IMG/VR virus record: IMGVR_UViG_3300004369_000086
Location: 1 to 30,826 of that record
Source of the DNA: a virus
Strand: one strand, 5' to 3'
Length of the DNA stretch: 30,826 bases
The position numbers and the translations under genes were made by a program. Shown piece by piece: positions 6,578 through 14,427 of the stretch. Every line of letters begins with the position of its first letter. Positions within the stretch are counted from its first letter, which is position 1. The notes below the pieces were generated by a model that saw only the letters and a program-made list of their open reading frames with translations, had not been told where the DNA came from and did no database searches.

Positions 6578-6603
6578 AAACCTCTCTTCGGAGAGGTTTT
6601 TTT
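6578..6603 (+). terminator. Intrinsic terminator with UUCG tetraloop
   Basis: A perfect 9-bp stem (AAACCTCTC at 6578-6586 with GAGAGGTTT at 6591-6599) closed by the stable TTCG loop and followed by a T run. It ends the 76-aa gene, 37 bases after its stop, just before a late-type promoter. Confidence 0.93.
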
Positions 6604-6609
6604 GTTTAG

Positions 6610-6621
6610 TATATTTATATT
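6610..6621 (+). promoter_or_regulatory. Putative late promoter, TATATTTATATT
   Basis: Same decamer as the other late-type sites. It lies immediately after a terminator and 32 bases before the ATG at 6642, the first gene of the spike operon. A minimal frame ATG-GAA-AAA-TCA-TGA (6631-6645) overlaps that ATG as ATGA. Confidence 0.65.
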
Positions 6622-6641
6622 AAACATAATATGGAAAAATC

Positions 6642-7052
6642 ATGAGTACAGAATTTGAATTATTCCCAGGAAAAAATTTAAGTGGATTGTTCAAGGATAT
6701 CTATGATAACCAACAAAACAAGAAACAAAGAATCTCAGAATTAATTGCTGAGATGAAAAAAGTAATCAGACACGCAGGTGATATGGCAGTTATTGGACCT
6801 ATCATCAAAGATTTGGTAGATACCTCAGTAAAGAACGATGATGCCTTAATCAAGATGGCAGCAATTGCCCAACGAATCATTGGTGCTCAGCACAAAGCAG
6901 AAGGTGATAGTGGGTTCTTAACCGATGAAGAAAAAGAACAACTTCTAAAACAATTGGATGATACAATTGCAGAAGTACATGATGAAACAGAATCAAAAGT
7001 TGATGAACTTACAAACGAAATAGAAGAACTTAAACAAAAGGTAGGTAAGTAA
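6642..7052 (+). CDS. Helical phage protein, 136 aa, probable tail/virion component
   Basis: A 136-residue acidic protein, predicted nearly all helical. The centre (AGDMAVIGPIIKDLVDTSVKNDDALIKMAAIAQRIIG) looks like a packed helical bundle, and the C-terminal third (DDTIAEVHDETESKVDELTNEIEELKQKV) is a coiled coil. I do not recognise the family. It shares a late-type promoter with the spike gene and its stop overlaps that start (TAATG), so a structural or chaperone role in baseplate assembly is inferred from position. Confidence 0.7.
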   Translation: MSTEFELFPGKNLSGLFKDIYDNQQNKKQRISELIAEMKKVIRHAGDMAVIGPIIKDLVDTSVKNDDALIKMAAIAQRIIGAQHKAEGDSGFLTDEEKEQLLKQLDDTIAEVHDETESKVDELTNEIEELKQKVGK

Positions 7053-8293
7053 TGAGTAAAAGAACGTCATCATCTAATAGTAGTTTTTTTGGAAATAAAA
7101 ATGATAAGTTATTTGCAAGAAAATTTAAAACAGGTGTTGTTGTATTTGTTCACTTAGATGATTCTAAATTTGATACAATTACAATACCAGATGATATTTC
7201 AGATTCGGTATCTGATAAAGAATCTCTTTTAGGTTATGCAAAAATCGTAGAACGAGGAGATACCTCATATGATTTAGCTGATGTTCCTTTTTATCCACCA
7301 TATGATAGTGAAGAGGGGTTGCCAATTCTCGGAGAAACTGTTGAATTAATTCGATTAGGTGGAAACTATCATTACAAAAGAATATTTAACATTGATATTA
7401 ACAAAGGTAATGCCGTTGAAGATGCATTATTATTAGGATTACCAAGTGAGAACACAGAGAATAATTCATCAGAATATGGAGAAACCTCTGCAACAGGTAC
7501 ACCAAATGGAGGTGGCAATGAAGATAGAAAAAATAAACTTGGTGAATATTTTGAAGCAACTCAAATAAATCCTTTAAAATATTACGAAGGTGATAAAGTT
7601 ATACAATCACGATTTGGCCAATCAATTCGTTTTAGTGGATATAATAATGAAGAAAATGTATTAGCTCCAACTATTATAATTAGAAATAGGCAAAACGATA
7701 AATCAATTGAAGATTTAAAAGAATTTGAAATTACTGAAGAAGATGTAGTAGAAGATGGTTCTACTATTGCAATTACAAGTGGTGATTATTTGTTAGGATT
7801 CACACCTGGTACAGAGGATATCCCATTTGAAACCGAACCAGTATATCATGAACCACCCGAAGAATTAAAAGGTACTGACCAAATCTTAATTAATACTGGT
7901 AGACTTATTTTATCATCTAAAGATTCTGAGATGATATTTTATTCTAAAGGTCAGTATTCATTCATATCCGATGGTAAACTTACTATTGATAATGGCTTAG
8001 ATGGTGCTGATATGGATTTCAATGGAGATGTTAGGATTACTACTAATGATTTTAATACATACATACTTGGGGGTGCTGGTGAAATTTATTTAAATACCGA
8101 AGAAACAACGGAGCCATTAGTACGAGGTGAAACTTTAAAATCACTATTAGAACAGCTAATTGATGAAATAAATAAACAAATATTCATGACACCTGCAGGC
8201 CCAACATCACCTGGTCCAACAAACGCTCCAGCTTTTAATCAGATTAAATCAAAGTTAGATACATTTTTATCTACGTTAAACTATACGGAGTAA
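7052..8293 (+). CDS. Baseplate hub/spike protein, gp5-like OB-fold
   Basis: A 413-residue protein. Residues about 25-120 read as an OB-like beta barrel (KTGVVVFVHLDD..., then ILGETVELIRLGGNYHYKRIF). A low-complexity Asn/Gly/Glu linker (about 130-160) follows, then DKVIQSRFGQSIRFSGYN. Short beta repeats (GRLILSSKDSEMIFYSKG, QYSFISDGKLTIDN) resemble the beta-helix of membrane-piercing spikes. The C-terminus has a helix (ETLKSLLEQLIDEIN) and a Pro-rich strand. The order OB fold then beta helix fits gp5-type spikes of contractile tails; the lysozyme domain of T4 gp5 is absent. The start overlaps the preceding stop by one base. Confidence 0.65.
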   Translation: MSKRTSSSNSSFFGNKNDKLFARKFKTGVVVFVHLDDSKFDTITIPDDISDSVSDKESLLGYAKIVERGDTSYDLADVPFYPPYDSEEGLPILGETVELIRLGGNYHYKRIFNIDINKGNAVEDALLLGLPSENTENNSSEYGETSATGTPNGGGNEDRKNKLGEYFEATQINPLKYYEGDKVIQSRFGQSIRFSGYNNEENVLAPTIIIRNRQNDKSIEDLKEFEITEEDVVEDGSTIAITSGDYLLGFTPGTEDIPFETEPVYHEPPEELKGTDQILINTGRLILSSKDSEMIFYSKGQYSFISDGKLTIDNGLDGADMDFNGDVRITTNDFNTYILGGAGEIYLNTEETTEPLVRGETLKSLLEQLIDEINKQIFMTPAGPTSPGPTNAPAFNQIKSKLDTFLSTLNYTE

Positions 8294-8294
8294 A

Positions 8295-8858
8295 ATGTCT
8301 TTCCAAACGTTTAAAGCAAATATGTTAAACTATATGTCCAATCAAAATGGAATCGGGGCATATACTGATTTTGCACTTAAACTAACTACTGAATATGATT
8401 CTTGTATAAAACGAGGATATCAAACAATAAATCTAATTCCATTATTAAATGGTAACGTTCCTACGATGAATGCATTGGTTGCAACCGCATGTACTATTGC
8501 GTTAACAAAAAGAGAAGGAAAGCATACGTTTATAGATGATATTGGAAAGGCGGTACTTTCTTACTGGTCACCCGCTTTTCTTCAACCTGGTGCACCTCCT
8601 ATTACTCCTGCGGCTGGAGCTGTTGTAAATATAACAACCGTCAGTGCTCTGTGTATGAGTCCAGGTAGTTGGACACCTGTTGGGCCGTTAACACCAACTG
8701 ATAATACTTCTTTATTTTTGGATTTATTAATATCTTCTATGCAATCACACATAACTACTTTGGTATTTCAATATACTACTGTTTCACAATATCCAGGAGT
8801 ACCACCACCGATAGCACCTGGTGTTTTAATCGCAAATGGATATACTGTTCCTGGTTAA
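8295..8858 (+). CDS. Hypothetical tail-operon protein, 187 aa
   Basis: A 187-residue protein starting 1 base after the spike stop. The N-terminal half is helical (MSFQTFKANMLNYMSNQ, then LTTEYDSCIKRGYQT). The rest has Pro-rich loops (LQPGAPPITPAAGAV, PGVPPPIAPGVL) around hydrophobic helices (LFLDLLISSMQSHITTLVF). No known motif was recognised. Position between the spike and the next late promoter suggests a virion or assembly protein, possibly one that contacts the spike. Confidence 0.65.
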   Translation: MSFQTFKANMLNYMSNQNGIGAYTDFALKLTTEYDSCIKRGYQTINLIPLLNGNVPTMNALVATACTIALTKREGKHTFIDDIGKAVLSYWSPAFLQPGAPPITPAAGAVVNITTVSALCMSPGSWTPVGPLTPTDNTSLFLDLLISSMQSHITTLVFQYTTVSQYPGVPPPIAPGVLIANGYTVPG

Positions 8859-8880
8859 ACAACTATAAAAAACAAAAGAA

Positions 8881-8892
8881 TATATTTATATT
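8881..8892 (+). promoter_or_regulatory. Putative late promoter, TATATTTATATT
   Basis: Third copy of the late-type element, 35 bases before the ATG at 8916. It would drive the long baseplate operon from 8916 to about 16704. Confidence 0.65.
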
Positions 8893-8915
8893 AAGATAAA
8901 AGAAAATAAATTAAA

Positions 8916-9497
8916 ATGGATTCGAAACAATTAGTAAAAGTTATCAAAACTATTGTAGAAGCTGAAGTAGCTAAAAAGCATGAATCGTTCCTTACTAAAA
9001 CTTTTCCAAAGATTTTAGAAGAGGAGGTTAATCGTAGAGTCAAAACTCTATTGGAGGAGAAGGGAGGTGTTGCCGCTTCCTCCACGCATTTCGTGGAAGA
9101 AGAAGTAGACCCATTTCAAATGGCAGAACAGGTTTTACAAGAAGAAAGAGAACAACCTAAAAGACAGTTTACAAAAAATTCTGTTTTAAATGAGGTATTA
9201 AATAACACACAACCATTTACATCTGCACAAAGAAAAGGTGGTATGGAACAAAAATCTGTATTAGATAAATTCCAACAACCTGTAAATGAAAGTATGGATA
9301 AAACTGTAACATTTAACTCTCAAGGTGCACAAGGTGGTACTGATATGATGAGAGCTCAGATGGCACAGAAAATGGGTTATGGTAGTATGACAAAAGGACC
9401 AAGTAAAGCAGGACTTGGTGTTCAAACAGGATTGCCCGGTTTAGATAGAATTCTAAATAGAGATAATTCTGAACTTGTTAAAAAGTTTAAAAGATAA
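8916..9497 (+). CDS. Coiled-coil structural protein, 193 aa
   Basis: A 193-residue protein with a long charged N-terminal helix (residues 1-50, VKVIKTIVEAEVAKKHESF to RVKTLLEEK). A Gln/Gly/Met-rich, low-complexity remainder includes MMRAQMAQKMGYGSMTKGPSK. The C-terminus is basic (ELVKKFKR). No family recognised. It opens the gp25-gp6 operon, so a baseplate or assembly role is likely. An internal 11-bp inverted repeat with one mismatch (9076-9086 with 9092-9102) lies in the coding sequence. Confidence 0.65.
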   Translation: MDSKQLVKVIKTIVEAEVAKKHESFLTKTFPKILEEEVNRRVKTLLEEKGGVAASSTHFVEEEVDPFQMAEQVLQEEREQPKRQFTKNSVLNEVLNNTQPFTSAQRKGGMEQKSVLDKFQQPVNESMDKTVTFNSQGAQGGTDMMRAQMAQKMGYGSMTKGPSKAGLGVQTGLPGLDRILNRDNSELVKKFKR

Positions 9498-9571
9498 TGG
9501 TTGATGGATTGATTATAGTAGTAATGGGAATTGTTATTATAATGGCAGTGCTTCAACAATTTTTTAAATAG
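9497..9571 (+). CDS. 24-residue single-span membrane peptide
   Basis: A tiny frame starts at the TAATG junction with the preceding gene and ends 11 bases before the gp25 start. It reads MVDGLIIVVMGIVIIMAVLQ then QFFK, that is, one hydrophobic helix of about 17 residues with a basic end. Coupling to the upstream stop, a clean fit into the gap and the transmembrane composition argue for a real microprotein. It is short enough that chance cannot be excluded. Confidence 0.45.
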   Translation: MVDGLIIVVMGIVIIMAVLQQFFK

Positions 9572-9582
9572 GAAATAATAAT

Positions 9583-10017
9583 ATGGCATATGTTCTTGGT
9601 AGAAAAGTAGTAAAAGATGGAGAAGAATTTGATTCTTATGCATACGGTATTACCCTACCTTTAAAAAGAGGTGAGACTGGGTTCTTTGAACAAGCGTTCA
9701 CTTCAGTAGAACAGGCAAAAACAAATTTGAGAAACTTATTATTAACTGCAAAAGGTGAACGAGTAATGCAACCTAATTTTGGTTCTGGATTACATAGTGT
9801 TTTATTTGAACAGATAGATGATGAAAGATTTGAAGATTTGCTTAAAAAAACGATTTTAGATAGTGTATCGTTTTGGTTACCGTATATAGATATAAAAGAT
9901 ATTGAAGTTGAGATTACAAATGAGTTACGAGATAATAATCAAGCTAATTTGAATCTTACATTTACAGTTGGTTCAGAAATTGATTTACAAGAATTAACAT
10001 TTACAGTACAAGGATAA
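9583..10017 (+). CDS. Baseplate wedge protein, gp25-like
   Basis: A 144-residue protein of the GPW/gp25 family, the sheath-initiating wedge protein conserved in contractile tails. The diagnostic segment TNLRNLLLTAKGERVMQPNFGSGL is at about 47-70, followed by LHSVLFEQIDDE. The C-terminal strands (NLNLTFTVGSEID, LQELTFTVQG) close the fold. Length is typical (T4 gp25 is 132 residues). It precedes the gp6-like gene by 6 bases, the conserved gp25-gp6 order of T4-like phages. Confidence 0.9.
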   Translation: MAYVLGRKVVKDGEEFDSYAYGITLPLKRGETGFFEQAFTSVEQAKTNLRNLLLTAKGERVMQPNFGSGLHSVLFEQIDDERFEDLLKKTILDSVSFWLPYIDIKDIEVEITNELRDNNQANLNLTFTVGSEIDLQELTFTVQG

Positions 10018-10023
10018 TAAAAG

Positions 10024-12045
10024 ATGGCATTAAATTCAGCAACAACAAAAAGTAATAAGGGAAGGGATATAAAATATCTAAGTAAAGATTTCTCTAAGTT
10101 TAGAGCTAATTTACTTGAATACGCAAAAACATATTTCCCACAAACTTATTCTGATTTTAATGAAGCATCTCCAGGTATGATGTTTATTGAAATGGCATCC
10201 TATCTTGGAGATATACTTTCTTATTATACAGATGATTCTTTAAAAGAATCACTAATGATGTATGCGGAAGATAAACAAAATGTAATAGCTCTTGCAAATT
10301 ATTTAGGATATAAACCAAAAGTTACTTCACCTTCTATTGTTACACTAACTGTATATCAATTAGTACCCGCAATTGGTTCTGGTGCTGATATTAGACCTGA
10401 TTCTGAATACTACCTTAGAATTAAAGAAGGTATGGGTATAAATTCATCTAAAACAAATACCAAGTTTAGAACAACAGAATTGGTAGATTTTAATGATGAT
10501 ACTGATAGAGAAATTACTGTTTATAGTAGAACTCCATCTACAAACGAACCTACACAATATCTTATTAAAAAGAAAGTAAAGGCAATATCTGCTACATTAA
10601 AAACTATAAATGTAACATATACTACACCTAAGAAATTTTCAAAAATTGATATTGCTGATAAAAATGTAATTGATATTTACGATGTTCGAGATACAAATGG
10701 AAATAAATGGTATGAAGTTCCTTATCTTGCACAAGAGATGGTATATGTAGATTATGCTAACGATGCTCAAACGGATAAAGATTTATATCAATTTAAAGAT
10801 TCTGTTCCAAGTGTTTTAAAATTATTAAAAACTTCAAGAAGATTTGTTACTAAAAGAAATGATGATAATACAACAAGTATTATTTTTGGTGGTGGTAATT
10901 CAACCTCTTCGGATGAAACTCTTATACCAAACTTTAAAAATGTTGGATTGGGATTAAATTCATCAATAGATAGATTGGGAGCATCATTTGACCCATCTAA
11001 TTTTTTATCTACAAAATCGTATGGACAGGCCCCATCAAACACAACACTAACTGTGAGATATTTAGTTGGTGGTGGCGTTGAATCGAATGTATCCAAAGGT
11101 GAATTAACAACAATCGATAGAATTGAGTTTGATGATGATGTTAAAACTTTTGTAGGAGATGATTTAAAATTATACAATAGAATTAAAAGTTCAGTTGCGG
11201 TTGATAATGAAGAACCAGCAACAGGTGGTAGAGGTGCAGAAACGATTGAGGAAATAAGAGAAAATTCTCTCGCAATGTTTGGTTCTCAGAACAGAGCAGT
11301 AACTCGTAAAGATTACCAAGTAAGAGCTTTAGCATTACCACCAAAATATGGTGGTATCGCAAAGGCATATTGTGCACCAGATGGTGAATTAGATAACAAT
11401 TCCCCATCATCTATACTTAATAACCCAGAGTCATTAGAAGAGTTTGCAGGATTGGTACAATCTCTTAAAGAAAGTAATTCAACTGAGCAGGAAATTAAAG
11501 ATGAAATAAAAAGATTTTTAGGTGGTAAGAAAAACAATCCTGGTGAAAAGAATAATCCGTTTGCAATAAATCTATATGTACTTGGATATAATTCTAACAA
11601 AAATCTATCAACACTTAATAGAGCTGTTAAAGAAAACTTAAAAACTTATATTAGTGAATTTAGAATGCTAACCGATGGTGTAAATATTATCGATGGTTTT
11701 GTTATTAATATTGGAGTGGATTTTGAAATAAGAACATATGGAGGATATAATAAAAGAGAAGTTCTTGCAAAATGTATATCTGAATTGAAAGAATATTTTA
11801 ATATTGATAATTGGACATTTAATATGCCTATTAATATTTCTGAAGTTGAACTAACAATTGCTGGTGTAGAGGGTGTACAATCAGTACCGAAATGCGAAAT
11901 TACAAATAAATGTTTAGGTAATTATTCTGTACATTCATATAATATATCAGATGCAACAAAAGGGAAAATGGTATATCCATCTTTAGACCCATCGGTCTTT
12001 GAGGTTAAATTTCCTAATAAAGATATAAAAGGGAGAGTTCTATAA
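10024..12045 (+). CDS. Baseplate wedge protein, gp6/J-like
   Basis: A 673-residue protein close in length to T4 gp6 (660). The N-terminus has the hallmark YLSKDFSKFRANLLEYAKTYFP, then FNEASPGMMFIEMASYLGDILSYYTDD, the region that positions wedge gp6/J-type proteins. The central part contains ENSLAMFGSQNRAVTRKDYQVRALALPPKYGG, as in baseplate J proteins. The C-terminus includes INIGVDFEIRTYGGYNKREV. It forms the inner wedge ring of the baseplate. Its stop and the next ATG share one base (TAATG). Confidence 0.88.
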   Translation: MALNSATTKSNKGRDIKYLSKDFSKFRANLLEYAKTYFPQTYSDFNEASPGMMFIEMASYLGDILSYYTDDSLKESLMMYAEDKQNVIALANYLGYKPKVTSPSIVTLTVYQLVPAIGSGADIRPDSEYYLRIKEGMGINSSKTNTKFRTTELVDFNDDTDREITVYSRTPSTNEPTQYLIKKKVKAISATLKTINVTYTTPKKFSKIDIADKNVIDIYDVRDTNGNKWYEVPYLAQEMVYVDYANDAQTDKDLYQFKDSVPSVLKLLKTSRRFVTKRNDDNTTSIIFGGGNSTSSDETLIPNFKNVGLGLNSSIDRLGASFDPSNFLSTKSYGQAPSNTTLTVRYLVGGGVESNVSKGELTTIDRIEFDDDVKTFVGDDLKLYNRIKSSVAVDNEEPATGGRGAETIEEIRENSLAMFGSQNRAVTRKDYQVRALALPPKYGGIAKAYCAPDGELDNNSPSSILNNPESLEEFAGLVQSLKESNSTEQEIKDEIKRFLGGKKNNPGEKNNPFAINLYVLGYNSNKNLSTLNRAVKENLKTYISEFRMLTDGVNIIDGFVINIGVDFEIRTYGGYNKREVLAKCISELKEYFNIDNWTFNMPINISEVELTIAGVEGVQSVPKCEITNKCLGNYSVHSYNISDATKGKMVYPSLDPSVFEVKFPNKDIKGRVL

Positions 12046-13103
12046 TGTATTACTTTGTAACAGCATCTAAAGATGCAACGATTTACTTACAACAACCAAC
12101 TCAGAACACTGGGTTAGATGAAGTATTAGAAGTTTCCAAAACTTATTATGGGAATCTTAAAGATACTGCTAGAACTTTAATTAAGTTTGAAACAACTAAT
12201 CTTTCATCATCTATCGCTAGTGGTGATGTAACAATGAGTTCTGCTGAACTACTTTTAAAAGAAGTAGAATCATCTGAAATTCCTGTTGATTATACAATCT
12301 ATGCTTATCCTGTTTCTCAATCTTGGGATATGGGAATTGGAACTCGTTTCGATGATATTACAACAGATGGTGTTTCTTGGAACAAAAGAACTACAAATAC
12401 AGATTGGCTGATTGCAGATTATGCTACAGGTACAACAGGCTCTTTTAATGGAAAGGGAGGAACTTGGTACACTGGTTCAGCTTCATCTCAAAATTTTTCA
12501 TATGAATCTTCTGATATTGAAATGAATGTAATTACTTCTCTAAACTCATGGATAAGTGGTTCTATTCCAAATGAAGGATTTATTATAAAACATGATTCGG
12601 TTTTAGAAAACGATACTGAAGATTATGGACAAATAAAGTTTTTCTCGAAAGAAACAAATACAATATACCAGCCTAAAATACGAATTGGTTGGGACGATTC
12701 TTCTTTCTCAACTGGCTCATTAACAGAACTTACCGCTGATGATATTCATGTAACCTTCAAAAGATTAAAGACCAGATACAAGCGTGGAAGTAAACCTGAA
12801 ATCAGAGTTTTTGGTAGAGAGAAATACCCTCTCAAAACATATACCAACCGATATTCTTATACTGATGTAAAATATTTACCATCTACTACTTATTATCAAG
12901 TAAAGGATGCTATTACAGAAGAAGTAATAATTCCATTTGGAGATTATACAAAAGTATCTTGTGATTCAAATGGAAACTACTTTAAACTCAATTTAACAAA
13001 TTGGGAAATTAACAGAGATTATTATATTGAAATTAAAGTTGATAGAAGTGGTATAATTGAATACTTTGAAGATAGGGATTTAACTTTTACCGTAGAGAAT
13101 TAA
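12045..13103 (+). CDS. Baseplate-associated protein with DNRLRE-like domain
   Basis: A 352-residue beta-rich protein. Residues 1-195 resemble the DNRLRE/disaggregatase-type carbohydrate-binding sandwich. They include SKDATIYLQQPTQNTGLDEVLEV, TARTLIKFE, SAELLLKEVE, VDYTIYAYPVSQSWDMGIGTR, VSWNKR and GFIIKHD. The C-terminal part (about 240-352) is a second beta domain with VTFKRLKTRYKRGSKPEIRVFGREKYP, resembling extracellular Ig-like modules. There is no signal peptide, as expected for a virion protein. Position directly after gp6 is that of the gp7/gp8 wedge genes in T4. A baseplate role with possible glycan contact is inferred. Confidence 0.6.
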   Translation: MYYFVTASKDATIYLQQPTQNTGLDEVLEVSKTYYGNLKDTARTLIKFETTNLSSSIASGDVTMSSAELLLKEVESSEIPVDYTIYAYPVSQSWDMGIGTRFDDITTDGVSWNKRTTNTDWLIADYATGTTGSFNGKGGTWYTGSASSQNFSYESSDIEMNVITSLNSWISGSIPNEGFIIKHDSVLENDTEDYGQIKFFSKETNTIYQPKIRIGWDDSSFSTGSLTELTADDIHVTFKRLKTRYKRGSKPEIRVFGREKYPLKTYTNRYSYTDVKYLPSTTYYQVKDAITEEVIIPFGDYTKVSCDSNGNYFKLNLTNWEINRDYYIEIKVDRSGIIEYFEDRDLTFTVEN

Positions 13104-13104
13104 A

Positions 13105-14421
13105 ATGGGATTAAAAGATAGATTTAGAATTGATGAACTTGTAAAAAAAGGTTCGGCTGCTATTCCACGAGATAAAGCTGGTGGTATTGTTGTGCGAAGA
13201 TTACAAGGTAAACAAATTCCCCCATCATTACCTCCAAGAGATGCAGAAGAATTTTTTAGAAGAAAAAGAAAAAATATACCTACTCCGATAAAAAAACCGA
13301 TTCCATTCAAACCATATGGTCAGGAACCTATTACTAAAAAAACAGTTTCACCAAGATATAAACATGAACTACCTCCGATAAAGGATGAAGATGTATTAAA
13401 CATTAACCAAAATTCTTTTGCGGGTGAAACTTCTGGATTTTTAGAAAAACCTATCTACAACGAAGAAGAACTTAAAAAGGCAGTAGATGTAAAAGTTGAT
13501 GAATTAATCAAACCAAAAAAACAAAAAAAAGGTGATTTCATACCAAAGCCAAGGTTTGATAGATTACAAGAAAGGTTTGATTCTGGTTCTCTACAAATAC
13601 AAGATTTATCAGTTAAATTAGCAAATGAACAAAGTATAGTACAAACCCAAGAAGGTGAGATAAATGGATTAATAACTCAGATAGATTCTTTACAAGCTCA
13701 AGTAGATGCAAAACAAGCAGAGTTAGATACACTCTTAGTTAGGTTTAATCAATTACTTGAGGATTATCAAAATTCGATAATACGAGGAACGAAAGAAGGT
13801 ATTGAGAGAGTTTCTTTAACTGCTCAAGTTAGAGGATTACAGGCTCAAAAAGAAACCCTTCAGGCTCAGTTAACTGCTCAACAGGATATTGTACAATCCT
13901 TACAACAACAGGCAGAAATACAACAACAAGTTACTGAAGCTCAAGCTGAAGCTGCTGAACAAAGATTGGAACAGGCAAAGAAAACTAATTTATTAGATAT
14001 TGTTGGAGACAGACCTCAATATGAAGTTAAAGGAAATATAGCTTGGGCATCTAAGGCGAGTAATAAAAATATCAAACCACAATGGCCTGTTTATTGGGAC
14101 GATAGAAAGAAAGACCCAAAGGGAATTTTATCTGGTATGGTATTTGATTTCTTTAATATTGGAGATGAAAGTGTAACCTTAAATGTTACTGAAGAGGTTC
14201 TTAAAACAGGAAAGTGGTTAACTGGTGTTCCGAGTTCATTGACCATACCAAAGAGTCCAGATGCTGGTTCAACCCCTGGACAAAAAAGTATAACATTGGG
14301 AAGAGGTAGTACTGGTAAGGGAACGTATGAAACTTTAATTAAATTTAAAAATCCAAATACAGGTGAAGAATTAAAAATAAAAACTCATTACTGGCAGGCA
14401 AGAAGTAGAAGAAAAACCTAA
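13105..14421 (+). CDS. Coiled-coil virion protein, 438 aa
   Basis: A 438-residue protein. The N-terminus (1-110) is basic and Pro-rich (RRKRKNIPTPIKKPIPFKPYG). Residues about 145-295 form a long coiled coil rich in Gln/Ala/Leu heptads (LQAQVDAKQAELDTLLVRF, LQAQKETLQAQLTAQQ). The C-terminal 130 residues look like a beta sandwich (GILSGMVFDFFNIGDESVTLNV, TYETLIKFKNPNTGEELKIK), resembling NPCBM/Ig-like modules. A rod with a terminal domain suggests a fibre or spacer on the baseplate. No name can be given. Confidence 0.65.
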   Translation: MGLKDRFRIDELVKKGSAAIPRDKAGGIVVRRLQGKQIPPSLPPRDAEEFFRRKRKNIPTPIKKPIPFKPYGQEPITKKTVSPRYKHELPPIKDEDVLNINQNSFAGETSGFLEKPIYNEEELKKAVDVKVDELIKPKKQKKGDFIPKPRFDRLQERFDSGSLQIQDLSVKLANEQSIVQTQEGEINGLITQIDSLQAQVDAKQAELDTLLVRFNQLLEDYQNSIIRGTKEGIERVSLTAQVRGLQAQKETLQAQLTAQQDIVQSLQQQAEIQQQVTEAQAEAAEQRLEQAKKTNLLDIVGDRPQYEVKGNIAWASKASNKNIKPQWPVYWDDRKKDPKGILSGMVFDFFNIGDESVTLNVTEEVLKTGKWLTGVPSSLTIPKSPDAGSTPGQKSITLGRGSTGKGTYETLIKFKNPNTGEELKIKTHYWQARSRRKT

Positions 14422-14427
14422 TAGATT

